A DNA stretch of 64,000 bases. It comes from Angiostrongylus vasorum (Eukaryota > Nematoda > Chromadorea > Rhabditida > Metastrongylidae). Where the stretch lies: the NCBI GenBank assembly GCA_018806985.1, contig JADANN010000353.1, forward strand, positions 186,001-250,000. The letters run 5' to 3'. A program made the translations under genes and the position numbers. The first letter of the stretch is position 1. Each line of letters opens with the position of its first letter. Positions 53,101 to 64,000 of this stretch are shown in pieces. The notes under the pieces are model-generated. The model ran no database searches. It worked only from the letters and a program-made list of their open reading frames with translations, and had not been told where the DNA came from.

Positions 53101-55107
53101 TGGCGAACCCCCTCTGATCCACAAGGGAAGCGACTCTCTGTGGTGGTGACAACCTGTGGCACATTTTGTCTAGGTTGAATTCGAGACTCAAGGAAACTAC
53201 AATAGCTAAGCCAGCAAAACTCAGAAAAAAGATGGAAATTATGCTGAGGTCCGCACAACCAGTGAATACGGGCCATCCAAGTATCCAAGTATACACCAAA
53301 CTTCAATGAATGTTTTCCTATATAACCACCCCCCATGAAACAATCTACGAGCTACTTTTTCTTTACCAGAAGGGAAATACGTGAAAAAAGCTCATATTAT
53401 CGCAAAGAAACTCATACCTAAAACCCCGAACCCATCGTCGTACATTATCAAGGAGTTTGTCATATGTAGATCTTGCCATTTTGTGTTCACAAAGAGACTC
53501 GACCACCTAAAAAAGTCCGAACCATAATAAAAACCATAAAATTGTACCAAAATTCCTTTTGAAGCAAGAGAAAATGCACTTCCATAGAAGCCTAACCTTA
53601 TACAGTTGCTCGAGATTAGTTGTAATATGTTGTTTCGTCTGGATAGCGTTTATACTGGCTTCCAAAGTAAGCCATCCCGAAGTCATTAAATCCGCAACAT
53701 CATCATTTTTCTTGCGGAAATTCTTTATAGTTAATTTTTTCACAGTAGGTAACCCGCGCGTAATCTGTCTAATGGCCTTTGTGTCCACCTGATAAATAGA
53801 ATAGTGGTAAAAGCTGATAATGTTGAGTATATGATCAACGGAAAACAGAAGAACTCTCCACCAACCACATTTTCGATGATATCCTCGCAAGACTTTTCCT
53901 GAGCGAAATGGTCTTCATTGGGACCTTCGATGAGCTGCTCGAACATGTACTCTTCATGCTCGCCGTCTTCAAGTGCTTGTCGGAAAATTTCAGCAGAATC
54001 CTCATCACTCATCATCTCATCGCTCACGTCCGACATTTTAACTCGTTTCGATTGAAACTGAAAGAATAATGAAAACATACGCTTCCGTGAGATCACAAAC
54101 GACAATATTCTGAGTTGTACTATGCCTTTAAAAAGATAAAGCTCTCAGGGGTTGATCAATTCCTTAGGGATACGCCATGCAATCGACTTCAGTAAGCACC
54201 GTTGGAGGTGACTGAGTACATATTTGGGCTTTATAACGACTCGCAGTGACCTATCGATGTGTCGAGCCAGTGCTGCTAACCTCCCAGTCTGGTACTAATT
54301 TGCCGACCCCGTGGAGATGGAAGCCTTGGTGAGCCATGGGCGCGGGGATCGATCCCATGTGTATTGCAGGGCATCCCCGACCACTGCGCTACGTGTGTAC
54401 TACTCTTAAGTACTAAAAGAAACTCCAACTGTACTAATGCATAGCACAAGTAGATGGAGCCTACATCACTGAAGCACTTCTGATTCGCTATCACGCTATG
54501 TTAGGAAAGGAATTTCTCTCTAGTATTAGTAAATTGGCATGACTTCCTCGAAATGAAATGAGTTTCTCCTTTCTCAACAGATGGATATTTACTGGGGCAC
54601 TTGTATGTTTCGTTTTCATTTGTTTTGTAGGCACCAGCATAGCTCTCACTTTTTCGGAGTTCTTCTGGTTTAGCTATTGTGGGCCTTGGAGTCCCAAGAT
54701 CAACCTAGCCGATGTCTGTCCCCTCATCAGCTGATACACAAAAATTTACTTCAGGGTTCACAGGTGCATTCAATGCAGTGGTGAACATCTCAGCTAAACA
54801 CAAAACGGCAACGCAAGTGTTTGAGGCTTACAATGGCGTAGGTGTAGTTCGCCTAATTTGGACTTTTGATCGAAAACTACCAGTTATCCATACTTGTAAA
54901 GGTCACTATTCACCACTTCACAGGAATTGCATGTAAAATATAGCACAAAAAACATACGGGTACGTTTTGTAATGGCGGAAAAACCGATAGCGATCTCTTC
55001 TGTGCGCCTGTTTGTAGAACAAACGTCGTTTTCGGAGTAACGGAATCCGTAGACGATGAATTCGACTTCACTTCAACGCCAGCTTCACCTTTGTTTGTTG
55101 ATTGCAT
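50194..55107 (-). CDS. cul-4: Cullin-4, scaffold of CRL4 ubiquitin ligase, 8 exons
   Basis: CUL4 links DDB1-bound substrate receptors to RBX1 and E2, and acts in replication licensing and DNA damage control. Exons are 55107-54958, 54057-53866, 53788-53597, 53506-53418, 52874-52601, 52078-51938, 51809-51659 and 51581-50194. They sum in phase to 858 residues. Landmarks: VKKLTIKNFRKK, LEQLYKVVESLCEHKMARST, QMILIRNVFLYLDRTFIL (N-terminal cullin repeats), IDRSLLRALFRML, then in the long last exon FRFIQGKDVFEVFYKKDLAK and RLLFGRSAS. The winged-helix end carries the neddylation site IVRVMKTRKK (lysine near residue 804) and the terminus ANVYQYVA. The first exon (50 codons) is a good phase match but not conserved enough to be certain. 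An alternative start is the ATG at 54036 after a trans-splice-like ctttcag. Exons 2 to 8 are secure. Confidence 0.93.
52124..52400 (-). repeat. Family B SINE, copy B12
   Basis: Full-length copy in the CUL4 intron between exons 52601 and 52078. Confidence 0.8.
52915..53297 (-). repeat. Family A repeat, copy A10
   Basis: Full-length copy in the CUL4 intron between exons 53418 and 52874. Confidence 0.8.
54129..54402 (-). repeat. Family B SINE, copy B13
   Basis: Near full-length copy about 70 bp upstream of CUL4 exon 2, inside the long first intron. Confidence 0.8.
54625..54715 (+). repeat. Family A repeat, copy A11 (5' fragment)
   Basis: Only the first roughly 90 bp of the family remain (ggcaccagcatagctctcac onward). 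Confidence 0.6.
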
Positions 55108-55109
55108 CC

Positions 55110-55550
55110 AAAAGCACTCTACGAACGCCTTAAACTAACTTCACACCGCAAGCATTCAATCAGAAATATAGAAAAGAACAATATCTGGGTTACGTTAAGC
55201 TAGAGAGCAGATCGAAATTAACTAAAAGAGATAAGCCGTAAACGAATATTTTTAAAAATGAGTACGCAATTGCGCACAACGCAATTTATTGGTCGCGCAA
55301 AAATTTTGAAATCGTTCAGATGTTTCGTTCTTAAGGATGGGGCAGTTCATTCAGGAGCTTCTGAGTTACATGTTTGTTTGAGTTTCCTCCATAGAGGATG
55401 TTTTTAACGCATAATACTCGAAGTAGGCTTTTCAGAAAGTGACGACAACTTCCGGATTAAGTCTGAATGTGGGATTTCACCATGGTGTAGTAAGAGCACT
55501 GATATTCTCAGACGAAGATCTGTGGACTCTAGTGTTTTTTATTTTAATCA
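55110..55550. other. Upstream region of CUL4
   Basis: AT-rich sequence before the candidate first exon. It may hold the promoter, but no recognisable element was seen. Confidence 0.35.
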
Positions 55551-55554
55551 GTGA

Positions 55555-55945
55555 AGCTCAGTATAAGCTGAGGTATTTTTAGTTTAAAATACCGCACTTG
55601 TCTGCGCTGTAGATCGAACACGCTATTACCCCTTCCTTGTGCTAACGCGTTCACCACCACACCATGCGGGTCCTTCCTTTCGCCTTTCTCTCAGCTAGTT
55701 TTCGCTATAACAGTGCCATCAGCAGTCACCCGTGAATGTGATTGGCCTCGGGCGCACTAAATCCAACCGAGCGAAAGAATCGTATGGTGTGTTGGTGAAC
55801 GCATTAGCCCGCGGAAGGGATAGTAGCGAGTTCGATCCCTACCGCAGAATCCTGCGGTCCGGAGTTTTGCAAATATCTCAGCATCACTGCGGTTGCATTT
55901 CACATAATAGCCTGCCGTTAAAATTTTAGTAGGGAGTAAATAAAA
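55555..55945. repeat. Family C repeat, head-to-head pair C9
   Basis: A reversed copy (55555-55735) and a forward copy (55770-55945) with B-boxes facing away from a spacer. The arms can pair into a long imperfect hairpin. Confidence 0.75.
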
Positions 55946-56069
55946 AAGTTAATGTATGCTAATATAGTTACTGGAGTGGAGCTTGTCCAAGACTACAACC
56001 ATCAGGGACTAGCTTATCAATGTCGAATATTCCAAAATTTTGAGAAAAAAAAGAAAACAGTCAATAAGG

Positions 56070-56102
56070 TTGATGATGGTGATGATGACAAAGATGATGA
56101 AT
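56070..56102. repeat. GAT-rich microsatellite
   Basis: Imperfect gatgatggtgatgatgacaa tract with no coding context. Confidence 0.7.
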
Positions 56103-56139
56103 CAATTGTCGCTTCTAAATGTATAACTTTTTTATTTGC

Positions 56140-56580
56140 TACCCAATATTCTTTTTATGGCAGCATGTTGTGTGAAATACAACCACAACGATGCTGAAAT
56201 ATTTTCAAAACACAGACCCCAAGCCAGATCGGAACCCGTGGTTCCCCTTTCTGGGGGCTCACATCTTACCCACTGCAACACTGACGCCCTTGCTTTACCT
56301 GTACCTCAGCCAGTTCTTTACCCTAACGGTGCTATCAGCAACCGGTGCTTAACTGGCTTCACTCCCGATTTATGCTCTCCAAATCATTTTCGCTGACGGA
56401 CAATTGCTGATGACACTGTTAGGATAAAAAAACTGGCTGAGAGTAACGTAAAGCAAGGGCTTATGTAATGCAGTGGGTAGCACGTGATCCCCGGAAAGTG
56501 TAATCGCAGTTCAGTCTGGCTTGGAGTCTGTGTTTTGCAAGCATCTCAACATCATTGTGGTTGTCACTTTTAAATTTTGA
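56140..56580. repeat. Family C repeat, head-to-head pair C10
   Basis: A reversed copy (about 56140-56340) and a forward copy (56400-56580) share a centre near 56340-56400. This variant has A-box-like taatgcagtgggtagcacg. Confidence 0.7.
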
Positions 56581-56584
56581 ACAT

Positions 56585-57430
56585 TATGACTCTGGCGACT
56601 TGTCGTCGAAAAAAAAATGTTAAGGAGATTATAGAACTCTTTGCCTACGTCAGTTGATTAATAGTTAACCTTGGACCGAGTTTCTGTGGAAACATGGAAT
56701 AACACCACAAAGTGCTTATTCACTTGAAATTATGAGTCGTTATCCTTTTATACTTGAATGGCCCATGCGCACATCTCTTGGCTTTAATATTATATTTCGT
56801 CATGCAACTCTCATTCAATGCATGTAGTTGAATTCGTACTTCGGCTTGGCTGAGATTTGTGGATCTATGGTCTTTTTCTCCTCGTATGCTTTCCTTTGAG
56901 TGCTGAAGCAGCATTATTGAACATTCCTAGATTTTTCGCTACATGCATCCATCAATCCTTCGTGGATTAGATGGAAGCTTCCTGCATTGAGGCTAGGATT
57001 CCTCCAGAATACCACTGATTGTGACGGCGGCAGTTCGCTCATTTAGCCGGCTGGCTGATGAAAATCGACGCAATATGCCCAAGTCTCTTATGATTTGCTA
57101 TGCTTTAGTGTGTAATGTAATAGAGGTGCACACTTTTTCGCTGTGAGGATAATATATATATCGTCGGGAATTGTTGATGAGTGTTGAAATGCTATAGGCG
57201 ATCGGAAGGTTTATCCTCCAACAGAGCTACTCAAGCTACGGAGTTCAATTTGCCAATTCGGAAGCTAAGAGTAAATCTTGTATTGAAATTCTCGCCGTTC
57301 GGGAGGAAACCTTGTGAGAAGTTAGCAACATTCCTATTAATCCTCATCTGCTTTCAACTGCCTATTGTGACGACTTGTGAACTCATTGGCATAGCTATAT
57401 CGAGATTCTAGTTATTGCTCAAGTAGTAAA
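56585..57430. other. Intergenic sequence, nothing recognised
   Basis: The minus frame at 56914-56720 is rich in Lys and His but has no motif. No repeat family used here is present. Confidence 0.35.
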
Positions 57431-57439
57431 AATTTTCTC

Positions 57440-59620
57440 TGGTGAACATACGCATGACACACCATGGAGATTGTTTCTTACTCTACACGTATTATACCAG
57501 AACACTCTCCTCAGACACTAATCTTCACGCCGTTCTTGAAGCGGAAGACTGCATCAAATTTTATATGATTGCTCTAGAAGAAACAAAAAAACAGGAAGAT
57601 CGACATACGCCAACTAAACAACGGGGCACTTGTTATCTACAAAGAAAAGTCTTGTAACGAAATGTCGGTGGCGCAGACTTTATCATTCACCTGTCCATTG
57701 TCCAACTCGTCGACTCATATGAAATTCTTTCCCCTCGCACAGCCGTACTCTATCTTCAACCAACGCCTTATAAGAAGATCGCTATCATCAATTGCAACTC
57801 ACTTACTGATACAGCTGACGAGCTGACGAGTACAGCAATTACATACATTTTTCTGTCAGTTAGGGGAAGTTATACGCAGTGGCAAAGTGTGTTATAAATT
57901 TATTGTCGGAGTCTTCAACGCCAGAATAGGAAAGGCCAACGAGAACGAATACAGGACCGAAGAATTTGCGTTAGCAGAAAGAAATGAGAATGGAAACCAT
58001 CTTGCAGGACTCTTGTCTGTGGCACGCTTCCACAGAAACTGGTTTTTCTAGAAGAAAGAGCGTCGCCGCTGGATATGGGAATGTCCCACCGGAACGACTC
58101 ATGAGAAAATCGACCATATTTTGACAAACAGAAGATGGTTCCCATTTAATACATCGGTAGTACCATCATTTCGCACTGGTTCTGATCACCGCCTTCTTCG
58201 CGCGAAGATTCGATTCAGTCGTAAGCTGGGAAAGAATTCATGATCACGAAGAAAAGGTCTGGCTGTGTATGACGAGAATATTCTGAACAAATTCCTATCT
58301 AAACTTGATTGGCAGATTAAGAAAGACCCGACCGAACGCTAGGAGCTTTTGTCGAAAGATTGAAAAGTTGTGCCGAATTCGCCTCAGTTCCCCAAGCAAG
58401 AAGATCGCATCACATGTCAATTACCACTAAGAAGTTGCCCGAGAAGAGAAGGAAAGTGAAGCTTGATCCTTCTGCAAAACGTTTAACACGATTAGTAATA
58501 AATGCCAGTTGTAGAAAAGCTTTGCAGGGAGATCTACTTTGGCACAGGCAAAGAAATCTATTAAAAGCAGCACAAAAAGAGAACCAGTCTGAAAAAAATG
58601 CAGTCGGGACTTCTGTGTTAGTATCATTCCGCTGTAAGCACTGATGAACGAAGGTGGAATCACCAAAACCTTCTGCGATGATATGGAGTTAATAATGGAA
58701 AAGTTCTACACCAACCTTTTCGGTTCCACAGTCCCCATCCTAGACTCTAAATTCACCGCTGAAAAAGACCACTTGGAATTCTTCCCTCTGAGGTTCGAGA
58801 TAAGATAGAAAACGTGAAAAAAAACACAGCCCAGGACGCGATAACACCACCTCCAACATCCTTAGAGCTAGAAGCCACAACTTACATGTACTTCTTGTAA
58901 AGCTTATGACGGCCTGCCTTCAAAAGAAAAAAAAACGCAGACCAGTGGAGGACGTCGCGCGCGGTTATTCTGCCCAAGAAAGATGACCGACGGTACCTTC
59001 GTAACCATAGTCCTATATGCTTGTTGAGTGTACTCTACAAACCTTTCACGAAGATTATCTTTTCGCCCATATTAAGGACACTGAATGAGGCAACAGTTGA
59101 ACAAGCAGGGATTTTGAAAAGAATTTTGCTCCTGCGACCACGTCCAAACCGTGTCCACGATCATTTAAGTTTGTCGGGAATACCATCTGCCCCTAATCCT
59201 AACTTTTGTCGACTAAGAAGAAGTGTTTGACAGTGTCGAAACAGAATGCAATCCTATCAGCGCTCCTCGACTAAGGAGTGGATCCGTCCTACATAAGAAC
59301 TCTGTCTAACTGTTATCGGAACTGCACTACGAGAATACAGCTTTTCCATCGGCCTCTTAGATACCCACAGGAATAGGGGTTCGACAGGGGCGATACAATA
59401 TCGCCAAAGCAGTTTATTGCAGCACTGCAGTGGCTGATGGAGTCACTCAGTTGGGATGAGAAAAGGCATACGCATCCAAGTTGGTGAAATTCCGGTCAAA
59501 TGGATGCTGTTCTTGGTTCCGCCTTATTCGTACTGAAGATGGACCATTTAAGCATCAAGCATTCATTTTACCACATTTTTACTACATTACTCGACATCAT
59601 ATATATCGCGCCGCATGGAT
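57440..59620 (+). mobile_element. RTE-type retrotransposon, second lineage, degenerate
   Basis: It begins in the endonuclease domain (TRTLSSDTNLHAVLEAEDCI, then ADFIIHLSIVQLVDSYEILS, and FNARIGKANENEYRTEEFAL near 57910-57970). The endonuclease end is GSDHRLLRAKIRFSRKLGKN (about 58180-58240). Reverse transcriptase scraps follow: SVLYKPFTKIIFSPILRTLN (59025-59085), a TLSNCYRNCTTRIQLFHRPL region and the GDTISPKQFIAALQWLMESL box (59390-59450). The frame then decays; the FADD box and 3' end are missing. Its sequence differs clearly from the 24.5-kb lineage. Confidence 0.85.
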
Positions 59621-59624
59621 CCTA

Positions 59625-60260
59625 ACACTTCCTGCATTCAATTCCTTTCTTCGCATCACCGTGCACGAAGGTCTCCGAATTTTGCTGTACGTGATTTCGG
59701 TTGCTGCTTAAGGCTTTTTCGTCGTCGTCACGAATGTCGTTGAGGGCTCGTTAAGTCGATTCTCTCTGGAATGTAGGGTTAGCAGTGATAGAGGATGCTC
59801 ACGTGATTAAAGGGAGCAAAATTCTACCGATTAAGTTTGCTGCTACTTTTCGGACCTCGGAGGGGTGATAGATCTGGTGGGCTTCGGGGCGGGATTGAAC
59901 AAGCGCTTGGTTGGATTGGACCCTTGGCGTAATGAACATGTTCACTACCACTACATTATCCACTCTCATCAAACAAGTAGCAAACAATTAAGCATGGTGA
60001 TTACAAGTCTCAAGAACACTGATATGAATAGGGATTTTAAATTCCACATGCGTTTGCTTAATGATCCTTTCGAATTCGATGTCAAATAGTGGTAGTACGG
60101 TTGCACCATTAGCTTGTTCTACGTTGACCACGTAATGTCATAGAATATTCTGAGATTTTCTGTATATCTACAATTCAAATGATGAGCAGTGGAGATCCCA
60201 CCGTTCGAAAATGTTTCGATTTTCTTCGAAATTTACGTTATCCGGTATGCCTATGCTATA
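59625..60260. other. Intergenic sequence, nothing recognised
   Basis: No exon, RNA gene or known repeat family was recognised. Confidence 0.4.
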
Positions 60261-60264
60261 ATTA

Positions 60265-60480
60265 TGGGTATATGTAGCAATGTGGCGAGAAATGCCTTGC
60301 GTGGTTGATCTTGCGCTCTGAACCAATCTCTCCGTCCATCCATGACCAGAGAATTGGTATCAAACTTGTCTGGGAGGGTAAAAAACGCTGACCTGCTACA
60401 TCAGTAGTCTACCGCAGATTGTTGTATAGGCCAGATACGCACTCATTGACCGCTACATTGTTCAACACTTCGCGAACACC
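60265..60480 (+). repeat. Family B SINE, copy B14 (old)
   Basis: Strongly diverged forward copy. The middle (aattggtatcaaacttgtct gggagg) and the tail still align; the head is poor. Confidence 0.5.
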
Positions 60481-60810
60481 GTGAGCGGATTTCAATCCAT
60501 TTTTTTTGTGGTCATTTATTTTCCTTTATAATGGTTTTCTGTTGTGTTTTCTGCCATTAATCGATAGCTTATCCATCGCTGCGACCAGTGGGAGTTGTAT
60601 CCACTCACAACGACTGCACCGAAAATGTGGACATCCAATAGATCTTCGCAGTTGTTCTCTTGTGGCAATAAGAAATCGCTCGACGTTGAGTATATTTATT
60701 CTTTTTTCTCTTCTACGTCTTTATTTCGTATCAATGCTATCGAAAAAGATGAACAGCTCGCATATTTCATTCATGTACCAGTGAAAACGACAGCCAATGG
60801 TAGGCAGTTC

Positions 60811-62795
60811 TCAAGACGGTGGCGGTGGTGGCAGAGGATTGTCGCCGAGACGAATGTTCTCATAATCTCCATCGCCACCCTGAAAAAAGAAAACGCAATC
60901 AACATCGAATAGGTATTGTTGATTAGAAACCAAAACTGCTGTAGTCTTCAGCCACATCACATTAATCTGATCGGTTCGTAACAAATGCCGAAATGGTATC
61001 ATCCATTCACCTATCGACTGAAAACCGCATAGTACTCATCGGTACATACTCAACATCGTTCGTGGAAGTCTTCATGGGATCATAATTGATCGTTACCGTT
61101 ATATCATTGCTCTTATGCTTTAGTCTATGTGGGTCACCGTAGCTAGTGGGCCATTCCCGCGTGTCGAACTGAGATATATAATGGAGGAATAAAGAGTCAC
61201 CCGACCTGTGAACGGATTTGAAATTCTCTACGAAAACTCATCTATCAGTAAGCGTACTCTACAGGGGTACCCTGTGTGCTTCATGTGATTGTCATTACCA
61301 CAAAAAATGGTGGAGATAAGCAGGTTTTTACCACAAGCGTGGTGTTCTTCGTGTTCTTAGAATGAGACATAGGAACCCAATCAGGAGTTTGAGACTTCAA
61401 AACTGAGAGACTAGGGATCTCCATGTTCAATTCAAATCATGAATAACGAAATTACAGTTGATGCAAATGATTTTACCAACACTTCTCATAATTGTCAATT
61501 ACGGCAATACTGAAACCCGTGTTTGTAAATATATCTGGTTTACACCACTCACATCATTTCCTGCGGGTACCGGAGCACGTAGTATAAGACCAGGAGCAGG
61601 AGGAGCAGGAGCAGGAGCAGAAACAGGAGCAGGAGCAGGATCAAGCTTACCAGAAGAAGGTAGTTCTGACCTTGATGAGGCTCCTGCTTTTGCGGGTTCT
61701 AAATAGTCTCGTGGTGATTTTTCACTGAAAAAGAAAACAAAACGAATGTTTTACTTCTGTGCTATCGACTATCGCGTGACACCATGTAGTATAACGGCTG
61801 TATCAGGGTTAGCAAAACCCGTAACTAATCTGTCTTAAACTTTTACTTGTTCTTAAACATGACCGTCATTATATGTGCTAATTAGATATGTAATGCATGT
61901 AGTTGTTTACGTCATGATGGAAGAGAAAAATCCGCTTCACAAACCTCTCACTTCCTTCTTTGCTTTACAGAGGACGAGCGAATAGTGGACAATTAGGTTA
62001 ATTCCTATCAGATTTATGAGTATAGTCCCGATTTCCTGGAATCGATTCATACACGAGACAGATGTCATGTTGAACATACCTAGATGACGATTTCCTCGAC
62101 GCTGTAATGTTTTGAACTATAGAAAATAAATCTTCCACTTGTCTTATTCCGTCTTCCAATCAAAAAATTGCACCTTAGAACTTTAATTCTTTCGATATAA
62201 ACCCAAAATCGTAATGGATAAAAAGGATAAAGCTCTTGGCGTTGATCAGTCTCTGAGGGATTCGCCATGCACTCGACTTCATTAAGTACCGTCTAGAGGT
62301 GATTGAATGCATATCTGGCCCTTACAATGACTCGCGGTGGCCTACCGCCGATGTATCGAGCTGTCCTGCTATCCTCCCAGAGAAGTCTGGTGCCAATTTA
62401 CCGACCCCGGAGGGATGGAAGGCTTGGTGAGCCACGGGCGCGGCGATCGATTCCCCGTGTGTGTTGCAGGGCGCCTCCGACCACTGTGTCATACACGCCC
62501 TACCCGAAACCAAACTACTGACAAAGAAATTTATTCCTCAGTCAAAAAAATTATAACCAGATGTCAAGTCCCTCGTAGTCGTAGATGAAGAATACACCAT
62601 TGGTGCAGGAGATCGACAAAGATCTGTTGGAACTTGGACTTACCATCATATTTGCGTCTTCTAAATGAATATGCACCGCTCAGTACAAGTGAACGTAGTA
62701 AATTGCTAATCCACAAAGCGGTAAAGATAATAGCATGACCTAATAGGTTAATGAACACAACAGTTAATGCTAACAAATTTGCCTTGATGCTTGTT
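60811..62795 (-). CDS. Unidentified single-pass membrane protein, 3' four exons with a 22-nt microexon
   Basis: Exons 62795-62644, 62101-62080, 61724-61553 and 60879-60811 join in phase only if the 22-nt exon is included. They give 137 residues and a stop at 60811-60813. The first codes a membrane span (LLALTVVFINLLGHAIIFTA) ending in a basic stop-transfer RRRKYD. The microexon adds SRKSSS. The cytosolic tail has PRDYLEPAKAG, a Pro-Ala run (DPAPAPVSAPAPAPPAPG), then GDYENIRLGDNPLPPPPPS at the C-terminus. YENI fits the pYxN motif bound by GRB2-type SH2 domains, and PPPPP could bind EVH1, SH3 or profilin. I do not recognise the family. Upstream exons with the extracellular part and start codon are not assigned. 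Confidence 0.6.
61585..61640. repeat. (GGAGCA)n-like coding repeat
   Basis: Tandem gcaggagcaggagcaggagc in the coding exon of the membrane protein. It codes Pro-Ala on the minus strand, so its length may vary between individuals. Confidence 0.75.
62215..62503 (-). repeat. Family B SINE, copy B15
   Basis: Full-length copy in the intron between the transmembrane exon and the microexon. Confidence 0.8.
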
Positions 62796-62816
62796 CTTGG
62801 ATAGCCGACCGTAAAG

Positions 62817-63094
62817 TATAAAGGATAAAGCTATCGGCGTTGATCAATCCCTAAGGGATGCGCCATGCACTCGACTTCATTAAGCTTCGTTGGAGGTGAC
62901 TAAGTGCATATTTGGCCCTTTACAATGACTCGCGGTGGCCTACCGATGTACGGAGCCATTACTGCTATCCTTCTAGACAAGTCTGGCACCAATTTGCCGA
63001 CCTCGGAGGGATGGAATTCTTAAGGGACCATGAGCGCTGGGATCGATCCCATGTGTGTTGCAGGGCGCCTCCGACCACTGCTCCATACGCCCAC
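62817..63094 (-). repeat. Family B SINE, copy B16
   Basis: Full-length copy ending about 20 bp upstream of the acceptor of the transmembrane exon. Its pyrimidine-rich end (tttatcctttata) supplies most of the polypyrimidine tract. Confidence 0.8.
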
Positions 63095-63186
63095 CTAGAA
63101 AAACCGAACGTAACCTCTGCACAAATAGTGTGAGGGAGGAGTTCAGAGTTTTACAAATTTCTGGGAGAGGGACTGCTCTTGCGCCT

Positions 63187-63565
63187 TAAAGATATGCAAT
63201 CTTTATGAAATACAACGGCAAAGATGCTGAGATATGAGCAAAACTCAGAACCTCAGGTGTGCTTCGAGCCCGACTACAGCTTCGACTGCAGCTTCAGCTT
63301 AACTGTGTTCAATGGCGACTTGTTCTCCACGGATCATTGCCGTTGAGTAATTGTTGATAGTACCGATAAAGTTAAAACATGGCTGAGAGAAAGGCAAAAC
63401 AAGGCCGTCGAATGGTGCGGTGGATTGCGTGCGTGTGAGCTTCCTGCAAGGGTAATCGCGGGATCGAGGTCCAGCTAAGTTCCGAGTTCTGCTCATGTAT
63501 TAGCAACCTTGTGTTTGTACTTCACAACATACTTTGCCAAAGAAAAAAATAGGCAGCAAATAAAA
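63187..63565 (+). repeat. Family C repeat, pair C11
   Basis: A reversed tail (about 63187-63260) and a forward unit (63280-63565) from cttcagcttaactgtgttca to the aggcagcaaataaaa tail. Confidence 0.65.
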
Positions 63566-63686
63566 TGTTAGGACTTTATGAAACATCTCACCATTATCGA
63601 ATAGGTTCAGAGATGAAGTGCTTAGTAAATTCAGAAAGAAATCCGTACTTTTGAGACTTCCTACACAAAAGCGACAATAGCACAGC

Positions 63687-63778
63687 TCAATGGATAGGCC
63701 CATCATGTCTTGCCAAACGAAGTCCAGCTTTTCCAACTGCTTCCATGTTAGGAAGACGACCCTCAACAAAAAAGACAT
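63687..63778 (-). CDS. Candidate exon, reading frame unresolved
   Basis: After the acceptor caaattag, one frame reads DVFFVEGRLPNMEAVGKAGL, then RLARHDGPIH and a stop. This resembles the C-terminal motif IV region of HAD-type hydrolases, though the usual acidic pair reads EG. A second frame over the same DNA (FLLRVVFLTWKQLEKLDF) stays open longer to a possible donor. It is either a terminal exon of an upstream gene or an internal exon of the membrane-protein gene. Confidence 0.3.
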
Positions 63779-63962
63779 CTAATTTGTCTCGCGGGTTCCA
63801 GAAAATCGGAATTCCCTGTCGTTAGAATGAGGAAAATCTGCGTCCTTTAGAGGGAAATCTTTATATTACAATGGTTTTACTTCAATCAATGCAGCTGCGG
63901 TTGAAAGTGTTCACCAGTTTCGTAACATATGACTCCACAACGAAGTCAAATTATCGCATATG

Positions 63963-64000
63963 TGTTAAAGGATAAAAAGGATAAAGCTCTCGCCGTTGAT
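63963..64000 (-). repeat. Family B SINE, copy B17, cut by the window edge
   Basis: Only the aaaggataaaaaggataaag tail and first bases are inside the window. Confidence 0.7.

Overview
This window looks like nuclear DNA of a clade V parasitic nematode, most likely hookworm-like. That reading rests on three things. The genes have many short exons with GT-AG introns and polypyrimidine-AG acceptors suited to spliced-leader trans-splicing. The coded proteins are eukaryotic housekeeping proteins. The dispersed repeats (RTE and Penelope-like retroelements, tRNA-derived SINEs) resemble those of strongylid nematodes. Species cannot be fixed from the sequence alone. Exons were assembled by eye, using homology and splice phase.

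Every gene recognised is on the minus strand. From right to left along transcription they are: an unidentified single-pass membrane protein with a proline-rich tail and a 22-nt microexon (62795-60811); cullin-4 (55107-50194, complete, about 858 aa); a PUSL1-type tRNA pseudouridine synthase (49735-43839, complete, 355 aa); an unidentified protein whose last four exons are clear (38558-36735, perhaps from 39572); a ZDHHC5/8-type palmitoyltransferase (36614-31224, complete, about 395 aa), starting only about 120 bp after the previous stop; a DUSP11/PIR-1-type RNA 5'-phosphatase with a basic tail (16411-12506, 5' end missing); and the APC/C subunit APC4/EMB-30 (9540-282, all but the initiator exon). 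Two chromatin/cell-cycle ubiquitin ligase components (CUL4, APC4) and three RNA or protein modification enzymes share the window, but no pathway joins them. The only close pair is the operon-like one at 36.7 kb.

Introns and intergenic DNA are full of repeats, and none interrupts an exon. There are at least 17 copies of a roughly 275-bp tRNA-derived SINE (family B), 11 of a roughly 380-bp unclassified repeat (family A), and about 15 of a roughly 330-bp tRNA-like element often found in head-to-head pairs (family C). There are degenerate RTE elements at 3.2-4.8, 24.5-27.1, 28.8-29.3, 40.1-41.2 and 57.4-59.6 kb, Penelope-like pieces at 14.3-15.1, 19.1-19.7 and 42.3-43.7 kb, and a mariner relic at 20.5 kb.

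The most interesting signal is a hammerhead-ribozyme-like fold at the 3' end of the Penelope-like copies. The copy at 43610-43650 has a full catalytic core, a GC stem II, a self-complementary ACGU stem III and a perfect 6-bp stem I. A second copy at 19159-19196 keeps the fold with a different but still complementary stem I.
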